A stretch of DNA of 64,000 bases from Woeseiaceae bacterium (GCA_021773075.1 JAJFKT010000010.1:62001-126000), one strand, 5' to 3'; shown: positions 19,521 through 33,625, counted from the first letter of the stretch. The notes: a model not told the origin generated them from the letters alone. A program made the numbers and translations.

Positions 19521-20525
19521 ATGCCGATCAGTCTCGGAGATCTGGCCACAAGTGTTGGTTGCGAGCTGATCGGTGACCCGGACGTTACGGTAAGTGACGT
19601 CAAGTCGCTGCAAAACGCGACTGCCGAGTCGCTAACCTTTCTTTCGAATTCCGCCTACAAAAAACAGCTGCCTTCGACGAAGGCAGCTGTCGTCGTCTTG
19701 CGCGCGGAAGATGCAGAAGATTGCCCGGTCGCAGCGTTTCTAAGTGACGATCCCTATGCGACGTATGCACGAATGGCCACTTTGGTATGTCCGGAGCCTG
19801 GCTTCGAAGCAGGTGTTCACGCGACAGCAACGGTAGCCAGTTCAGCAACGATAGCGGCGTCAGCCTGCATTGCAGCATCGGTGGTTATTGGTGAGCGCTC
19901 CTCTATTGGAGAGAATACCTACGTCGGTCCGGGAAGCGTGATTGGGAATGACTGCACTGTCGGCTCAAACTGTCGTTTCATCGCCAACGTGACGCTTGTC
20001 AAGAGAGTCGCCATCGGCGATCGCGGCAGCTTTCATCCCGGCGTTGTCATTGGCGCAGATGGATTCGGTAACGCGATGACGACGGAAGGTTGGGTGAAGG
20101 TCCCTCAGCTTGGCGGCGTAAGGATTGGCGACGACGTTGAAATTGGTGCCAATACAACGGTCGATTGTGGTGCCATAGGCGATACGGTTTTGGCGAATGG
20201 CGTCCGCATCGACAATCTTTGCATGATTGCGCATAACGTCGAAGTCGGTGAACATACAGCGATGGCGGGATTCACGGGCATAGCCGGAAGTACCATTATC
20301 GGTAAGCGTTGCTTATTTGCAGGCAAGACCGGTGCCGTCGGGCACATTAGCGTTTGTGACGATGTTGTTGTTGCGGCAAAGACCTTTCTTAGCAAGGATG
20401 TAACCGTGCCGGGAACTTATGCCGCCAGCTTTCCGGCTGACAACGCCAGATCCTGGGCAAAGCAGCTAGCTCGATTCCGCAGGCTTGGCACTCTGTTTGA
20501 TCGAGTAAAGAAATTGGAAAAATGA
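19521..20525 (+). CDS. lpxD: UDP-3-O-(3-hydroxyacyl)glucosamine N-acyltransferase
   Basis: Third step of lipid A synthesis, adding the N-linked 3-hydroxyacyl chain from acyl-ACP. The 334-aa protein has an N-terminal uridine-binding domain (residues 1-100) and a left-handed beta-helix of hexapeptide repeats. The catalytic His is expected in IAHNVEVGEHTAMAG. A perfect 27-nt palindrome lies within the coding sequence at 19664-19690. Its stop overlaps the lpxA ATG by 4 bp (ATGA), leaving no room for the fabZ gene usually found here. Confidence 0.95.
   Translation: MPISLGDLATSVGCELIGDPDVTVSDVKSLQNATAESLTFLSNSAYKKQLPSTKAAVVVLRAEDAEDCPVAAFLSDDPYATYARMATLVCPEPGFEAGVHATATVASSATIAASACIAASVVIGERSSIGENTYVGPGSVIGNDCTVGSNCRFIANVTLVKRVAIGDRGSFHPGVVIGADGFGNAMTTEGWVKVPQLGGVRIGDDVEIGANTTVDCGAIGDTVLANGVRIDNLCMIAHNVEVGEHTAMAGFTGIAGSTIIGKRCLFAGKTGAVGHISVCDDVVVAAKTFLSKDVTVPGTYAASFPADNARSWAKQLARFRRLGTLFDRVKKLEK
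19664..19690. repeat. Perfect 27-nt palindrome inside lpxD
   Basis: ACAGCTGCCTTCG (19664-19676), one central A, then CGAAGGCAGCTGT (19678-19690). The arms are 13-nt perfect inverted repeats, so the mRNA can form a tight hairpin about 50 codons into lpxD. The codons read Gln-Leu-Pro-Ser-Thr-Lys-Ala-Ala-Val, an ordinary peptide. Confidence 0.85.
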
Positions 20526-21292
20526 TTCATTCAACAGCGATTGTTTCCACTTCAGCAGTTATTGCCGATGACGTTGAGATCGGACCGTATACGATTATCG
20601 GCGATCACGTCGAAATTGAAGGTGGTACCAGGATCGATAGCCACGTTGTGATCAACGGTCCGACGAAAATCGGTAAGGACAATCACATCTATCAATTTGC
20701 ATCCATCGGTGATGATCCCCAGGACAAGAAATACGCTGATGAGCCAACCGGGCTTGTCATAGGCGATCGAAATACGATTCGTGAATTTTGTACGATCAGT
20801 CGCGGCACGACGCAGGATGCCGGTGACACTATCGTCGGCGACGACAACTGGATCATGGCGTATTGCCATATCGCACACGACTGCGTCGTCGGAAATAAGA
20901 CGATATTGGCGAACAACACCACGCTGGCTGGTCACGTTCACCTCGGTGACTGGGTTATCTGTGGCGGATTTTCGGGCGTCCATCAATTTTGCCATGTAGG
21001 CGCACACGCGTTCCTCGGAATGTATTGTGGGGTTAACCGCAACGTTCCAGCCTATACCCTGGCTTCCGGAACACCGGCCGTTCCGAAGGGCATCAACAGC
21101 GAGGGCCTGAAACGCCGTGAGTTCACCACGGAACAAATTCGCAATATTAAGAACGCCTATCGGGTCGTGTATCGAAAGGGCTTCAAACTCGCCGAAGCGA
21201 TTGAACAAATTCAAGCGGTCGTAGCAGAGCAACAGGAGCTCGTCCCGTTTCTTGAATCGCTGCGTTCCACCGAACGCGGCATAATTCGCTAG
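20522..21292 (+). CDS. lpxA: UDP-N-acetylglucosamine O-acyltransferase
   Basis: First step of lipid A synthesis: transfers 3-hydroxyacyl from ACP to UDP-GlcNAc. The 256-aa chain begins MIHSTAIVSTSAVIADDVEIG and is built of hexapeptide repeats. The catalytic His region is CHIAHDCVVGNKTILANN. GFSGVHQFCHVGAHAFLG and NSEGLKRR near the C-terminus are typical. Translation is coupled to lpxD through ATGA; lpxB follows after 33 bp. Confidence 0.96.
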   Translation: MIHSTAIVSTSAVIADDVEIGPYTIIGDHVEIEGGTRIDSHVVINGPTKIGKDNHIYQFASIGDDPQDKKYADEPTGLVIGDRNTIREFCTISRGTTQDAGDTIVGDDNWIMAYCHIAHDCVVGNKTILANNTTLAGHVHLGDWVICGGFSGVHQFCHVGAHAFLGMYCGVNRNVPAYTLASGTPAVPKGINSEGLKRREFTTEQIRNIKNAYRVVYRKGFKLAEAIEQIQAVVAEQQELVPFLESLRSTERGIIR

Positions 21293-21325
21293 CAGTCTGT
21301 TGAACAAATATTTGGAGGCTCAGCG

Positions 21326-22459
21326 ATGAAATTCGCGTTGGTCGCTGGTGAATCGTCTGGTGATCTACTGGGCGCAGGTCTGGTTCGAAAACTAAAAGAG
21401 CGCTACCCGGACGCAAGCTTCGAAGGTGTTGCCGGGCCCGAGATGGCCAGAGCCGGGTGCGCACAACTTGAGCCTGCCGAATCTCTCGCCGTCTTTGGCC
21501 TGATCGAACCGCTGTCACATCTGCCGCGTCTGTTACGCCTGCGTAAACGTCTTGTCCAACGATGGACGGCATCGCCACCGGACGTGTTCATTGGCATAGA
21601 TGCACCGGATTTTAATCTGGGTCTCGAAAAGAAGCTCCGCAGGGCAGGTGTGAAAACGGTGCACTATGTCAGCCCGTCAATCTGGGCCTGGAGACCAGGT
21701 CGCATAAAAACGGTAAAAGCCGCAGCCGACAAGGTGCTGTGCATTTTGCCGTTTGAAGAAAAACTGTACGAAGATGTCGGTGTCGATGCGACATTTGTAG
21801 GTCATCCTCGAGCCGACAGCGTGCCAGCCGTTGTTGATATGGAAAGCGCCCGACAGACCCTGGGTCTTGACGCGCGCGAAGTAATCGCCGTATTGCCAGG
21901 CAGTCGTGCAAGTGAAATAGCAATGCTCGGGGACATATTGGTAGCAGCTGCCGGTCTTATTGCCGAGTCTCGAGAAAGTGTGCAGTTCGTCACCCCGGTC
22001 GCTACGCCCGCATTGAGGCCGGTAATCGAGGCACAGGTCGCCGCAGCTGGGCTCGCCAATCATTTTTTGTTGCTCGATGGCGATTCCGAGCGGGCAATGA
22101 CGGCGTCGGATATCGTTTTGCTTGCGTCGGGAACTGCAGCGCTTGAGTCGGCATTGCTGTCAAAACCGACCGTCGCCGTATATCGGCTTGGGAAGTTGAC
22201 GCACACCATCGTATTTGGGCTGGGTCTTCTGAAACTCACGCATTTTACATTGCCGAATTTGCTAACCGAGACACCACTTGTGCCGGAGTTCATGCAGGAT
22301 GATGCGCGCTCTGAGGATATCGCCAGATCAATTATTGAACTACTGGACGATCCGGAACGAAGACGAATCATTAGCAACAGGTTTGCTAAACTGAGAACTG
22401 AGCTGGCACAGAACACAGACCAGCGCGCGGCCGATGCGGTGGCCTCGCTCCTCACCTAA
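21326..22459 (+). CDS. lpxB: Lipid A disaccharide synthase
   Basis: Inverting glycosyltransferase joining lipid X and UDP-2,3-diacylglucosamine. The 377-aa protein has the family start [15 protein letters not shown], the segment [35 protein letters not shown] and the donor-site [18 protein letters not shown] lies 9 nt before the ATG. Completes the lpxD-lpxA-lpxB set. Confidence 0.95.
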   Translation: MKFALVAGESSGDLLGAGLVRKLKERYPDASFEGVAGPEMARAGCAQLEPAESLAVFGLIEPLSHLPRLLRLRKRLVQRWTASPPDVFIGIDAPDFNLGLEKKLRRAGVKTVHYVSPSIWAWRPGRIKTVKAAADKVLCILPFEEKLYEDVGVDATFVGHPRADSVPAVVDMESARQTLGLDAREVIAVLPGSRASEIAMLGDILVAAAGLIAESRESVQFVTPVATPALRPVIEAQVAAAGLANHFLLLDGDSERAMTASDIVLLASGTAALESALLSKPTVAVYRLGKLTHTIVFGLGLLKLTHFTLPNLLTETPLVPEFMQDDARSEDIARSIIELLDDPERRRIISNRFAKLRTELAQNTDQRAADAVASLLT

Positions 22460-22469
22460 TAATCTGGAA

Positions 22470-23075
22470 ATGCAGCAAACGAACTTATTCGAAATTGACG
22501 GCTTAACTGCCGGCGTCGACGAGGCAGGCCGCGGTCCACTGGCAGGCCCGGTCGTCGCGTCCGCTGTTATTCTTGATCCGAGCGCGCCCATTGACGGTCT
22601 TGCAGATTCCAAAAAACTGACAGCGCATCGGCGCGGATTTCTGGCCGTCGAGATCAAGCAACTTGCGTTGGCGTGGTCAGTTGCATGGGCCGATCCAGCC
22701 GAGATTGATGCGATCAACATTCTTGCGGCCACGATGCTCGCCATGCGGCGCGCGATAAAAGGACTGGAGACGCCTCCGACTCGCGTGCAGGTTGATGGCA
22801 ACCGCTTGCCAGATCTCTGTTTTGATGGCACCAGCATTCCTGGCCAGGCAATTATTGGTGGTGATGACATCGTTCCGGCAATTAGCGCTGCGTCGATAAT
22901 TGCCAAAACGACCCGTGATCAGATGATGGTAGAACTCGATAAAGTCTATCCGTGTTATGAATTCGCGCGACACAAAGGCTACGGTACGGAAATTCATCGC
23001 GACAAACTCCGTGAGTTTGGGCCATGCAGCGCACACAGGCAGTCCTTTGCTCCGGTTAGGGCGGCGTCAAAGTGA
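22470..23075 (+). CDS. rnhB: Ribonuclease HII
   Basis: Removes ribonucleotides from DNA-RNA hybrids. From the ATG at 22470 (201 aa) the DEDD catalytic set starts with [13 protein letters not shown] (Asp17, Glu18), with a further Asp in [12 protein letters not shown] and the tail [11 protein letters not shown]. The frame is open back to 22434, which would overlap lpxB; the later ATG fits family N-termini better. The stop overlaps the dnaE GTG by 4 bp. Confidence 0.93.
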   Translation: MQQTNLFEIDGLTAGVDEAGRGPLAGPVVASAVILDPSAPIDGLADSKKLTAHRRGFLAVEIKQLALAWSVAWADPAEIDAINILAATMLAMRRAIKGLETPPTRVQVDGNRLPDLCFDGTSIPGQAIIGGDDIVPAISAASIIAKTTRDQMMVELDKVYPCYEFARHKGYGTEIHRDKLREFGPCSAHRQSFAPVRAASK

Positions 23076-26000
23076 GTGCCGGTTTTGTACACCTGCACGT
23101 CCACACCGAGTATTCAATGGTGGACAGTACGGTGCGGATCCCGGCGCTTGTGGCGCGTTGTGCGAAGGAGAAAATGCCGGCCGTGGCGATCACTGATCAG
23201 AATAATTTGTTCGGTCTTGTCAAGTTCTACCGCAAAGCAATAGCGGCGGGTGTAAAGCCGATTATCGGGCTGGACCTGCGGATCGAAAATGACGGCGACC
23301 CGGAACACCCGTTTACCTTATTGCTGCTGGTGCAGAACAACGATGGCTACCGAAATCTCTCCGAGCTGGTCACAAGGAGTTACATAGAAGGCCAGGTCGG
23401 TGGCGAACCTATGGCTAAACGAGAATGGCTAACGGCACAATCCTGCGCTGGATTATTGGCGATCTCCGGCGGACGGGAGGGCGATGTCGGTCGTGCCATG
23501 CTCAGTGCTAATGACGAACAGGCTGAAACCCTGGTGCAGCATTGGCTGACGATTTTTGGTGATCGCTACTACCTGGAATTGATACGCACAGGTCGCGTTG
23601 GCGAAGAGGAGGTCGTTCAGAAAAGCTTGAAGTTGGCGCAGGCGAGACGGGTCCCGGTCGTTGCAAGCAATGACGTACGTTTTCTGGATCGGGATGGATT
23701 TAATTCTCACGAGGCGCGTGTCTGTATTCACGACGGTCGGGGACTGGCTGACGTCGACCGACCCAGGCACTACAGTGATAATCAATATCTACGCTCACCG
23801 CAGGAAATGGCGGTGTTATTCGCTGACGTTCCGTCCGCGCTTGAAAATTCACTTCAGATCGCACGTCGTTGTAGCCTCGACCTGCAACTCGGCAAAAGTG
23901 TGCTGCCGGCATTCCCGGTGCCTGGCGGTCAAACCGAGTCACAATTTCTTGAATCTGAAGCACGTGCCGGATTAGAGGCAGCGCTGTCGACGAAGTTTGA
24001 AATCGAACAGATACCTGAAAAACAACGTGACGCGTACTCTGCGCCCTATCTCGAGCGACTCAGGACAGAGTTGAGCGTTATACAGTCCATGGGATTTCCG
24101 GGCTACTTTCTGATCGTCGCGGATTTCATTCGCTGGGCCAGGGAAAACGATGTGCCGGTCGGTCCGGGACGTGGTTCGGGCGCCGGTTCACTGGTTGCCT
24201 GGGTATTGGGTATTACCGACCTCGACCCGTTGCAGCACGTGTTGCTGTTTGAGCGTTTTTTGAATCCCGAGCGTGTTTCCATGCCTGACTTTGATATCGA
24301 CTTTTGCATGGAGGGCCGGGACCGGGTTATCGACTATGTTGCGGAGCAGTATGGTCGCGAACGCGTCTCTCAAATCATTACGTTTGGCACCATGGCCGCA
24401 AAAGCGGTCATACGGGATACTGGCAGGGTGTTAGGCCAGCCATACGGTTTCGTCGATCGCATTGCCAAGCAGGTGCCATTCGAAATCGGAATTACGCTCG
24501 ACAAAGCGCTGGAAGATTCAAACGAGCTGGCCGAGATGTATCGCGATGATGAAGAAGTCACGGCGATTATCGATTTGGCGAAATCCCTCGAAGGCCTGGT
24601 GCGAAATGCCGGTAAGCATGCCGGTGGTGTCGTTATCTCACCGGGGCCGCTGACCGATTTCGCACCACTTTATTGTGAAGAGGGCGGCAACAACGTCGTT
24701 ACCCAGCTCGACAAGGATGATGTCGAAGCCGTCGGCCTGGTCAAGTTCGACTTTCTGGGCTTAAAAACACTGACCATTATTGACTGGGCAGTGCAAATTG
24801 TTAACGACACCAATCCCGGACTCGAGCTCTCGATCAAACGCATACCGGATAACGACCCGAAGACATTCCAGTTGCTGCGTACGACGCACACCGCGGCGGT
24901 GTTTCAACTCGAGTCCAGCGGCATGCGTGACCTCATCAAGCGGATGCGTCCCGATCAGTTTGACGATCTGGTCGCCCTGGTCGCCCTGTTTCGCCCCGGG
25001 CCATTGCAGTCCGGCATGGTTGAAGATTTCATCGTCCGAAAACACGCAACAAATAAATCGGATATTGACTACCTGCACCCTGAATTGAAGCCGGTGTTGG
25101 AAGAGACCTATGGCGTCATTCTGTATCAGGAGCAGGTGATGCAGATTGCACAAGTGTTAGCCGGTTACACGCTCGGCGGTGCGGATCTTTTGCGCCGTGC
25201 CATGGGCAAGAAAAAGGCCGAAGAGATGGCGGAGCAACGCGAAATCTTCGTGAACGGAGCAACCGACCGTGGCGTTGCTGAAAAGACGGCGACGCGCATT
25301 TTTGACTTGATGGAAAAGTTCGCCGGTTACGGCTTTAACAAATCACACTCCGCCGCGTATGCCGTGCTGTCGTATCAAACGGCCTTTCTCAAAGCACATT
25401 ACCCGGCGGCCTTCATGGCGGCAGTGATGAGTGCTGAATTACACAATACTGATCGGCTTGTAACGCTGAAGGATGACTGTCGCCAGCTAATAATCACGCT
25501 GCAGGCCCCCGACATCAATACTTCGGATTATCATTTCAGCGTACCCGATAACGTGACCATTCTTTATGGCCTCGGGGCGATCAAGGGTGTGGGCCGCGCC
25601 GCTGTCGAATCGTTGATCGATGAACGAAAGGTGAATGGGCCATACAAAAGCCTTAGCGAGTTTTGCAGGCGCGTCGATCATGACAAGATAAACCGGCGAG
25701 CGCTCGAAGCGATGGTCAAATCTGGCGCGATGGACAGCTTCGGTGAATCGCGCCGCGGCATGATGCAACAGGTTCCAGAGGCATTAAAAGGCGCCGACCA
25801 GGAAGCGAAGGCCGCGGCAGCAGGGCAGAACGACATGTTCGGGCTTGCCGAACCCGCCGCCGAAATCGAAGACAACAAGCCCGCACAGTTGGCCGAGTGG
25901 CAGGAGCGCTTATTGCTCAGCGCCGAGAAAGAGGCGCTGGGTCTGTACCTGACCGGGCACCCGTTCGATGCGGTGCGGAGTGACGCGCGGTATCTGGCCG

Positions 26001-26590
26001 ACGGCAAGCTAGGCGATATGATCGCTGAACCAGCCCCGCAAAGCAGTAAGGGCGAACGAAATTTTGCACAGGCGAAACGCGAGGCGACGGTGGCCGGCCT
26101 GATCGTTGATGTACGCAAGCGTGGTAACAGGGTTAGCGTGGTTCTCGACGACGATACGGGGCGCATGGAAGTGAGTCTTTTCAGTGAGGCATTTCAGGAG
26201 TTTCGCCACTTGCTGGTAAAAGACGAGATCGTCATTGTGACGGGTGGAATGCGCTACGACGATTTCATCGGCAGCTGGACGATTAACGTTAAAAACGTCC
26301 TGCATATCGACCGCGTAATTGAGTCGCGCGCGAAAAGCATGGTTCTTTGCCTGACACCCAATGGACAGGGTGAGAAATTATTTGCCCGCCTACACGATCT
26401 GCTGTTGCCGTTTCGAGAGGGAAATTGCGACGTTTCGGTGCGCTACATCGGTGACAATGCCGCAGCCAGACTGTCGTTGGGGCCCGAATGGGCAGTGCGG
26501 CCCAGTCGCGAATTACGCGATAAGTTGACGGAATTGCTTGGGAATAATAATGTCCGGCTGCTCTACGCCCCCGGGCGTGAAATCATGTAG
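23072..26590 (+). CDS. dnaE: DNA polymerase III alpha subunit
   Basis: Replicative DNA polymerase. The 1172-aa chain starts at a GTG overlapping the rnhB stop. Domains in order: N-terminal PHP ([15 protein letters not shown]), the polymerase palm with [13 protein letters not shown] and the catalytic acidic motif MPDFDIDFC near 410, the beta-binding and helix-hairpin-helix region ([17 protein letters not shown], about 832-848), and an OB-fold near 1010-1085. Length is normal. accA follows, as in E. coli. Confidence 0.97.
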   Translation: MSAGFVHLHVHTEYSMVDSTVRIPALVARCAKEKMPAVAITDQNNLFGLVKFYRKAIAAGVKPIIGLDLRIENDGDPEHPFTLLLLVQNNDGYRNLSELVTRSYIEGQVGGEPMAKREWLTAQSCAGLLAISGGREGDVGRAMLSANDEQAETLVQHWLTIFGDRYYLELIRTGRVGEEEVVQKSLKLAQARRVPVVASNDVRFLDRDGFNSHEARVCIHDGRGLADVDRPRHYSDNQYLRSPQEMAVLFADVPSALENSLQIARRCSLDLQLGKSVLPAFPVPGGQTESQFLESEARAGLEAALSTKFEIEQIPEKQRDAYSAPYLERLRTELSVIQSMGFPGYFLIVADFIRWARENDVPVGPGRGSGAGSLVAWVLGITDLDPLQHVLLFERFLNPERVSMPDFDIDFCMEGRDRVIDYVAEQYGRERVSQIITFGTMAAKAVIRDTGRVLGQPYGFVDRIAKQVPFEIGITLDKALEDSNELAEMYRDDEEVTAIIDLAKSLEGLVRNAGKHAGGVVISPGPLTDFAPLYCEEGGNNVVTQLDKDDVEAVGLVKFDFLGLKTLTIIDWAVQIVNDTNPGLELSIKRIPDNDPKTFQLLRTTHTAAVFQLESSGMRDLIKRMRPDQFDDLVALVALFRPGPLQSGMVEDFIVRKHATNKSDIDYLHPELKPVLEETYGVILYQEQVMQIAQVLAGYTLGGADLLRRAMGKKKAEEMAEQREIFVNGATDRGVAEKTATRIFDLMEKFAGYGFNKSHSAAYAVLSYQTAFLKAHYPAAFMAAVMSAELHNTDRLVTLKDDCRQLIITLQAPDINTSDYHFSVPDNVTILYGLGAIKGVGRAAVESLIDERKVNGPYKSLSEFCRRVDHDKINRRALEAMVKSGAMDSFGESRRGMMQQVPEALKGADQEAKAAAAGQNDMFGLAEPAAEIEDNKPAQLAEWQERLLLSAEKEALGLYLTGHPFDAVRSDARYLADGKLGDMIAEPAPQSSKGERNFAQAKREATVAGLIVDVRKRGNRVSVVLDDDTGRMEVSLFSEAFQEFRHLLVKDEIVIVTGGMRYDDFIGSWTINVKNVLHIDRVIESRAKSMVLCLTPNGQGEKLFARLHDLLLPFREGNCDVSVRYIGDNAAARLSLGPEWAVRPSRELRDKLTELLGNNNVRLLYAPGREIM

Positions 26591-26622
26591 GGTTAGGGGC
26601 CCGGGTCCCAAAATAACAAGCT

Positions 26623-27582
26623 ATGGATTTGAAATTTCTGGATTTTGAACAACCGATCGCCGAGCTGGAAGCGAAGATCGATGAGCTGCGTTACGTCGGT
26701 GATGATTCTGAAATCAACATCAACGAGGAAGTTGCGCGGCTCAAGGACAAGAGCGAATCGCTGACAAAAAGCATTTTCGCCAAGCTGTCGCCGTGGCAGG
26801 TTGCACGTGTCGCCCGGCACGAATCGCGCCCGTACACGCAGGACTATCTGGACATAATTGCGCCCGACTTCCAGGAGTTACATGGGGATCGGATGTATGC
26901 CGACGATCCGGCGATAATTGGCGGTGTCGGGCGTATCGATGGCCACGCCGTCATGTTCATTGGACACCAAAAAGGGCGGGACACGAAAGAACGTGTACGT
27001 CGCAACTATGGCATGCCCAAGCCAGAGGGCTATCGCAAAGCGCAGCGACTAATGCGTATGGCCGAGCGGTTTTCGATGCCCATCGTGACCTTCATCGATA
27101 CACCCGGTGCTTATCCTGGTGTTGGCGCTGAAGAACGCGGCCAAAGTGAGGCTATCGCACACAGCCTTTACTTGATGGCAGGACTCAAAACGCCAATTGT
27201 TTGCGTTGTGATTGGCGAAGGAGGATCGGGCGGTGCGCTGGCCATTGGTGTGGGCGACAAGCTCATAATGTTGCAATACAGTATTTACTCAGTCATTTCG
27301 CCAGAAGGTTGCGCGTCGATTCTCTGGAAGAGTGCTGATAAAGCTGAAGAGGCTGCAGAAGCAATGCGCATTACGGCCGCAAACCTCAGCGAATTCGGAT
27401 TAGTTGATGAGGTTCTCCCTGAACCTTTAGGCGGCGCACATCGAAACCCAAAGGGCATGGCGGAGCTTATCCGCAATGCTCTTTTGAACAGTCTGGACGA
27501 GCTGACCCAACTGTCTACCGAGCAATTGCTTGAAAAGCGCCAGCAGCGACTTGCGAGCTTCGGTCAGTTCAAAGAGGCGTGA
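26623..27582 (+). CDS. accA: Acetyl-CoA carboxylase carboxyltransferase alpha subunit
   Basis: Together with AccD transfers the carboxyl group from biotin to acetyl-CoA, giving malonyl-CoA. The 319-aa protein begins [17 protein letters not shown] and shows [20 protein letters not shown] in two adjacent parts and [20 protein letters not shown], the CoA and biotin-site loops. Lies 32 bp after dnaE; its stop overlaps the tilS GTG start by 4 bp. Confidence 0.96.
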   Translation: MDLKFLDFEQPIAELEAKIDELRYVGDDSEININEEVARLKDKSESLTKSIFAKLSPWQVARVARHESRPYTQDYLDIIAPDFQELHGDRMYADDPAIIGGVGRIDGHAVMFIGHQKGRDTKERVRRNYGMPKPEGYRKAQRLMRMAERFSMPIVTFIDTPGAYPGVGAEERGQSEAIAHSLYLMAGLKTPIVCVVIGEGGSGGALAIGVGDKLIMLQYSIYSVISPEGCASILWKSADKAEEAAEAMRITAANLSEFGLVDEVLPEPLGGAHRNPKGMAELIRNALLNSLDELTQLSTEQLLEKRQQRLASFGQFKEA

Positions 27583-28922
27583 GCTTTAGTGCCGCGATTC
27601 TCGCGGACCAGTTGGTCGAATTCGAAGATACCGCGGGCAGGCCCACGCGATTCGTGGTTGCCTTTAGTGGCGGGCTGGACTCGACCGTTCTGACGCACAT
27701 ACTTTCCACACTAAGTGATCACGATAAACGCTACTCGGATGTGCCCATAATCGCGATACACATCGATCATGGCATGCAAAAAGACTCAGCCGACTGGGGC
27801 GAGCAATGTGCGGCAATGGCGGCAAGCTTCGATATCGAATTCAAGTCTCTTCCGGTCAACGTACAGCTCGAGTCCGGTAAGGGTCCGGAAGCCTCCGCGA
27901 GAGATGCGCGTTATTCGGCCTTGCATGCCGAGCTGCATACCGATGACTGGCTGATTAGTGCTCATCATCGTGAGGACCAGGCTGAGACGCTGCTCTTGAA
28001 TTTGATTCGTGGTAGCGGCCCTGCCGGCGTCGCCGGTATCGGAAGCGTGCGTCGTTTCGGACCCGGATGGCTGGTTCGGCCAATGCTGAATATCGATCGC
28101 GCCGATATCCTGCAATATGCGACCAATGCGGGCCTCACCTGGCTCGAAGATCCGTCGAATGCAGATCGCCGTTTCGATCGCAATTTCCTGCGACATGAAA
28201 TTCTGCCACGGCTTAAGTCCCGTTGGCCGGATATCGCAGCGCGATTGCAGCGTAGTGCGGGTCATGCAGGCGAGGCGTCGGCTTTACTTGTCGATCTCGC
28301 AAAAATCGATCTCGAAGCGCTTGGGTCTAATAACGCGCGACTACCCATCGACGGGCTGACACAGTTATCGGCGGCACGGCAACGCAACGTGATTCGATTC
28401 GCATTGCGTGAGCTCGGACTGTCAACGCCGACCGCCGTGCAACTGGAGCGTATCCTGAGCGAAGTCATTCCTGCACGGGCGGATGCGAAACCGCTTGTGA
28501 GCTGGCCGGGTGCGTCGGTCCGGCGCTATCGAAATGGACTTTATTTGTTGCCGGCAAAATTGGCTGACCTAATTGAGCCTGCGCCGGTCGATGGCAAAGA
28601 ATTCCAGCTTGGCGCCGGGTTGGGGACGCTGCGACTGGAATCGACGACTGACAGCGGACTCTCTCGAGCACTGGTCGATGCTGGCCTGATCGTCAGGTCT
28701 CGAGTCGGCGGTGAGGAGATTCGTCTTCAAGATCAATTGCATACGAGTAAACTGAAGAAATTACTTCAAGAGGAGGGCGTTGTGCCCTGGATGCGGGACC
28801 GTCTCCCGTTGTTGTATTCAGGCGATCGTTTGCTTGCTGTGGGAGACCTGTGGTTGGCCGCCGATGCTGTCGCTACCCCGGGCGTTTCGATTCGCTGGAT
28901 TGACCGTCCTGCATTGCATTAG
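27579..28922 (+). CDS. tilS: tRNA(Ile)-lysidine synthase
   Basis: Adds lysine to C34 of the CAU-anticodon isoleucine tRNA so that it reads AUA. The 447-aa protein has the PP-loop SGGLDS at residues 30-35, [10 protein letters not shown], the central [20 protein letters not shown], and a C-terminal TilS domain ending in [15 protein letters not shown]. Starts at GTG inside the accA stop. The 566-bp hairpin-rich gap begins right after it. Confidence 0.95.
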   Translation: MSFSAAILADQLVEFEDTAGRPTRFVVAFSGGLDSTVLTHILSTLSDHDKRYSDVPIIAIHIDHGMQKDSADWGEQCAAMAASFDIEFKSLPVNVQLESGKGPEASARDARYSALHAELHTDDWLISAHHREDQAETLLLNLIRGSGPAGVAGIGSVRRFGPGWLVRPMLNIDRADILQYATNAGLTWLEDPSNADRRFDRNFLRHEILPRLKSRWPDIAARLQRSAGHAGEASALLVDLAKIDLEALGSNNARLPIDGLTQLSAARQRNVIRFALRELGLSTPTAVQLERILSEVIPARADAKPLVSWPGASVRRYRNGLYLLPAKLADLIEPAPVDGKEFQLGAGLGTLRLESTTDSGLSRALVDAGLIVRSRVGGEEIRLQDQLHTSKLKKLLQEEGVVPWMRDRLPLLYSGDRLLAVGDLWLAADAVATPGVSIRWIDRPALH

Positions 28923-28997
28923 CCGTCGTGGCCAGTGCCTGATCAGACTAACGGTATCAGAATCGGACAAACACGAATGCCATCTGAATTGCGCAGT

Positions 28998-29065
28998 AAT
29001 GCGGCTGATAAACCAGTGACTTCTCCACGACCCACAGTCAAAATCACTGGTTTATCAGCCGCATT
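28998..29065 (+). repeat. Constant-loop hairpin element, copy 1
   Basis: Arms 28998-29019 and 29044-29065 are a perfect 22-bp inverted repeat. The 24-nt loop (29020-29043) contains the core TCTCCACGACCCACAGTC. The same 18-nt core is in the loops of two further hairpins in this window, on unrelated stems. No T-tract follows, so it is not a plain intrinsic terminator. Confidence 0.9.
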
Positions 29066-29113
29066 TCGAGACTCGCTAGCGTATTTCTCTCAAACTGGCA
29101 GCGTTGATCAGGG

Positions 29114-29181
29114 GTTGATCCGGGATAGTCGGCACTGTCGACTGTGGGTCGTGGAGACGGTGCCGACTATCCCGGATCAAC
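29114..29181 (-). repeat. Constant-loop hairpin element, copy 2 (inverted)
   Basis: Arms 29114-29135 and 29160-29181 are a perfect 22-bp inverted repeat whose sequence is unrelated to copy 1. The loop (29136-29159) carries the core on the minus strand, GACTGTGGGTCGTGGAGA on the plus strand. Just outside the left arm, GCGTTGATC (29101-29109) is also complementary to the end of the right arm (29175-29183), as if part of the arm had been copied from local sequence. Confidence 0.9.
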
Positions 29182-29246
29182 GCCGGCTTAAAAACTCCGC
29201 ATTTCACTAGTCATCGGTCGCGACGACTCTTAAGACCATCTGTCAG

Positions 29247-29296
29247 ATCAGGCATTGACCACGACGATTGCCCGACTATTGGTCGTGCTGCCTGAT
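29247..29296. repeat. Imperfect hairpin in the tilS-pyrG gap
   Basis: ATCAGGCA (29247-29254) and CACGAC (29260-29265) pair with GTCGTG (29282-29287) and TGCCTGAT (29289-29296), leaving a small asymmetric bulge and a 16-nt loop. It lacks the constant core of the neighbouring elements. Confidence 0.6.
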
Positions 29297-29370
29297 TGTC
29301 AACTTGACTGAGCACTAGGCTCGCTGTTAACGTTTAACACCGTCTCTAGTCCAACGACGGTGCGGAATTC

Positions 29371-29424
29371 GAAGGGTTGGAAGAAAGCAGCAGATTGATC
29401 CGGTTGCTTTCGATCCAGCCCTTT
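29371..29424 (+). repeat. Long hairpin in the pyrG leader
   Basis: GAAGGGTTGGA plus AGAAAGCA (29371-29389) pair with TGCTTTC plus ATCCAGCCCTTT (29405-29424) with one internal bulge, about 18 pairs around a 15-nt loop. It lies some 65 bp before the pyrG ATG and could act on its transcription or translation; there is no direct evidence for that. Confidence 0.6.
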
Positions 29425-29449
29425 CCTGTTTCTCCCTTCCTGATACTAG

Positions 29450-33286
<3,837 letters not shown>

Positions 33287-33328
33287 GAAGGCGGAAGGCG
33301 CGCGTAGTCGCTGAATTGGGGTAAGTGC

Positions 33329-33625
33329 TTGTTAGGTTCACGCTCATTACTGGTCGTATTGGCGATTGCCGGGCTCAGCCTTCAGGCTGAACTCTGGTTT
33401 TCCGGCGACGGCTATCAGAAAACCTTGAATTTGCGAGCGGCTGTCGCCGAGCAAAGCGAACTCAATGATTCACTCCGCGAGCGCAATGCGGCACTGGATG
33501 CCGAAGTTATCAATCTCAAACAAGGGGTCGACGCCGCTGAAGAACGCGCGCGCACGGATCTGGGCATGATTGGTGAGCGCGAAACTTTCTATCAGGTTGT
33601 ACCCGTCGCTGACGCGAGCTGGTAG
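33329..33625 (+). CDS. ftsB: Cell division protein FtsB
   Basis: Small bitopic septal protein that joins FtsL and FtsQ in the divisome. The 98-aa product has one N-terminal membrane segment (about residues 5-20), a leucine/charged coiled coil (about 30-65), and the conserved end EERARTDLGMIGERETFYQV. The start is probably the TTG at 33329 preceded by GGGG. In E. coli ispD and ispF come next, but here truD begins 8 bp later. Confidence 0.9.
   Translation: MLGSRSLLVVLAIAGLSLQAELWFSGDGYQKTLNLRAAVAEQSELNDSLRERNAALDAEVINLKQGVDAAEERARTDLGMIGERETFYQVVPVADASW

Noticed and set aside
28998..29181. Constant-loop hairpins as intrinsic terminators
   Set aside because: No T-tract follows either arm, the stems are unusually long and perfect, and a terminator would not need a constant 18-nt loop.
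28998..29181. Constant-loop hairpins as a CRISPR array, integron attC sites or tRNA
   Set aside because: There are no regularly spaced direct repeats, no integrase or cassette nearby, no attC R-box pattern that I can see, and no cloverleaf.
28935..29210. 91-codon open frame in the tilS-pyrG gap
   Set aside because: It reads straight through two perfect palindromes, has no ribosome site and its composition reflects the repeat; no recognisable protein.
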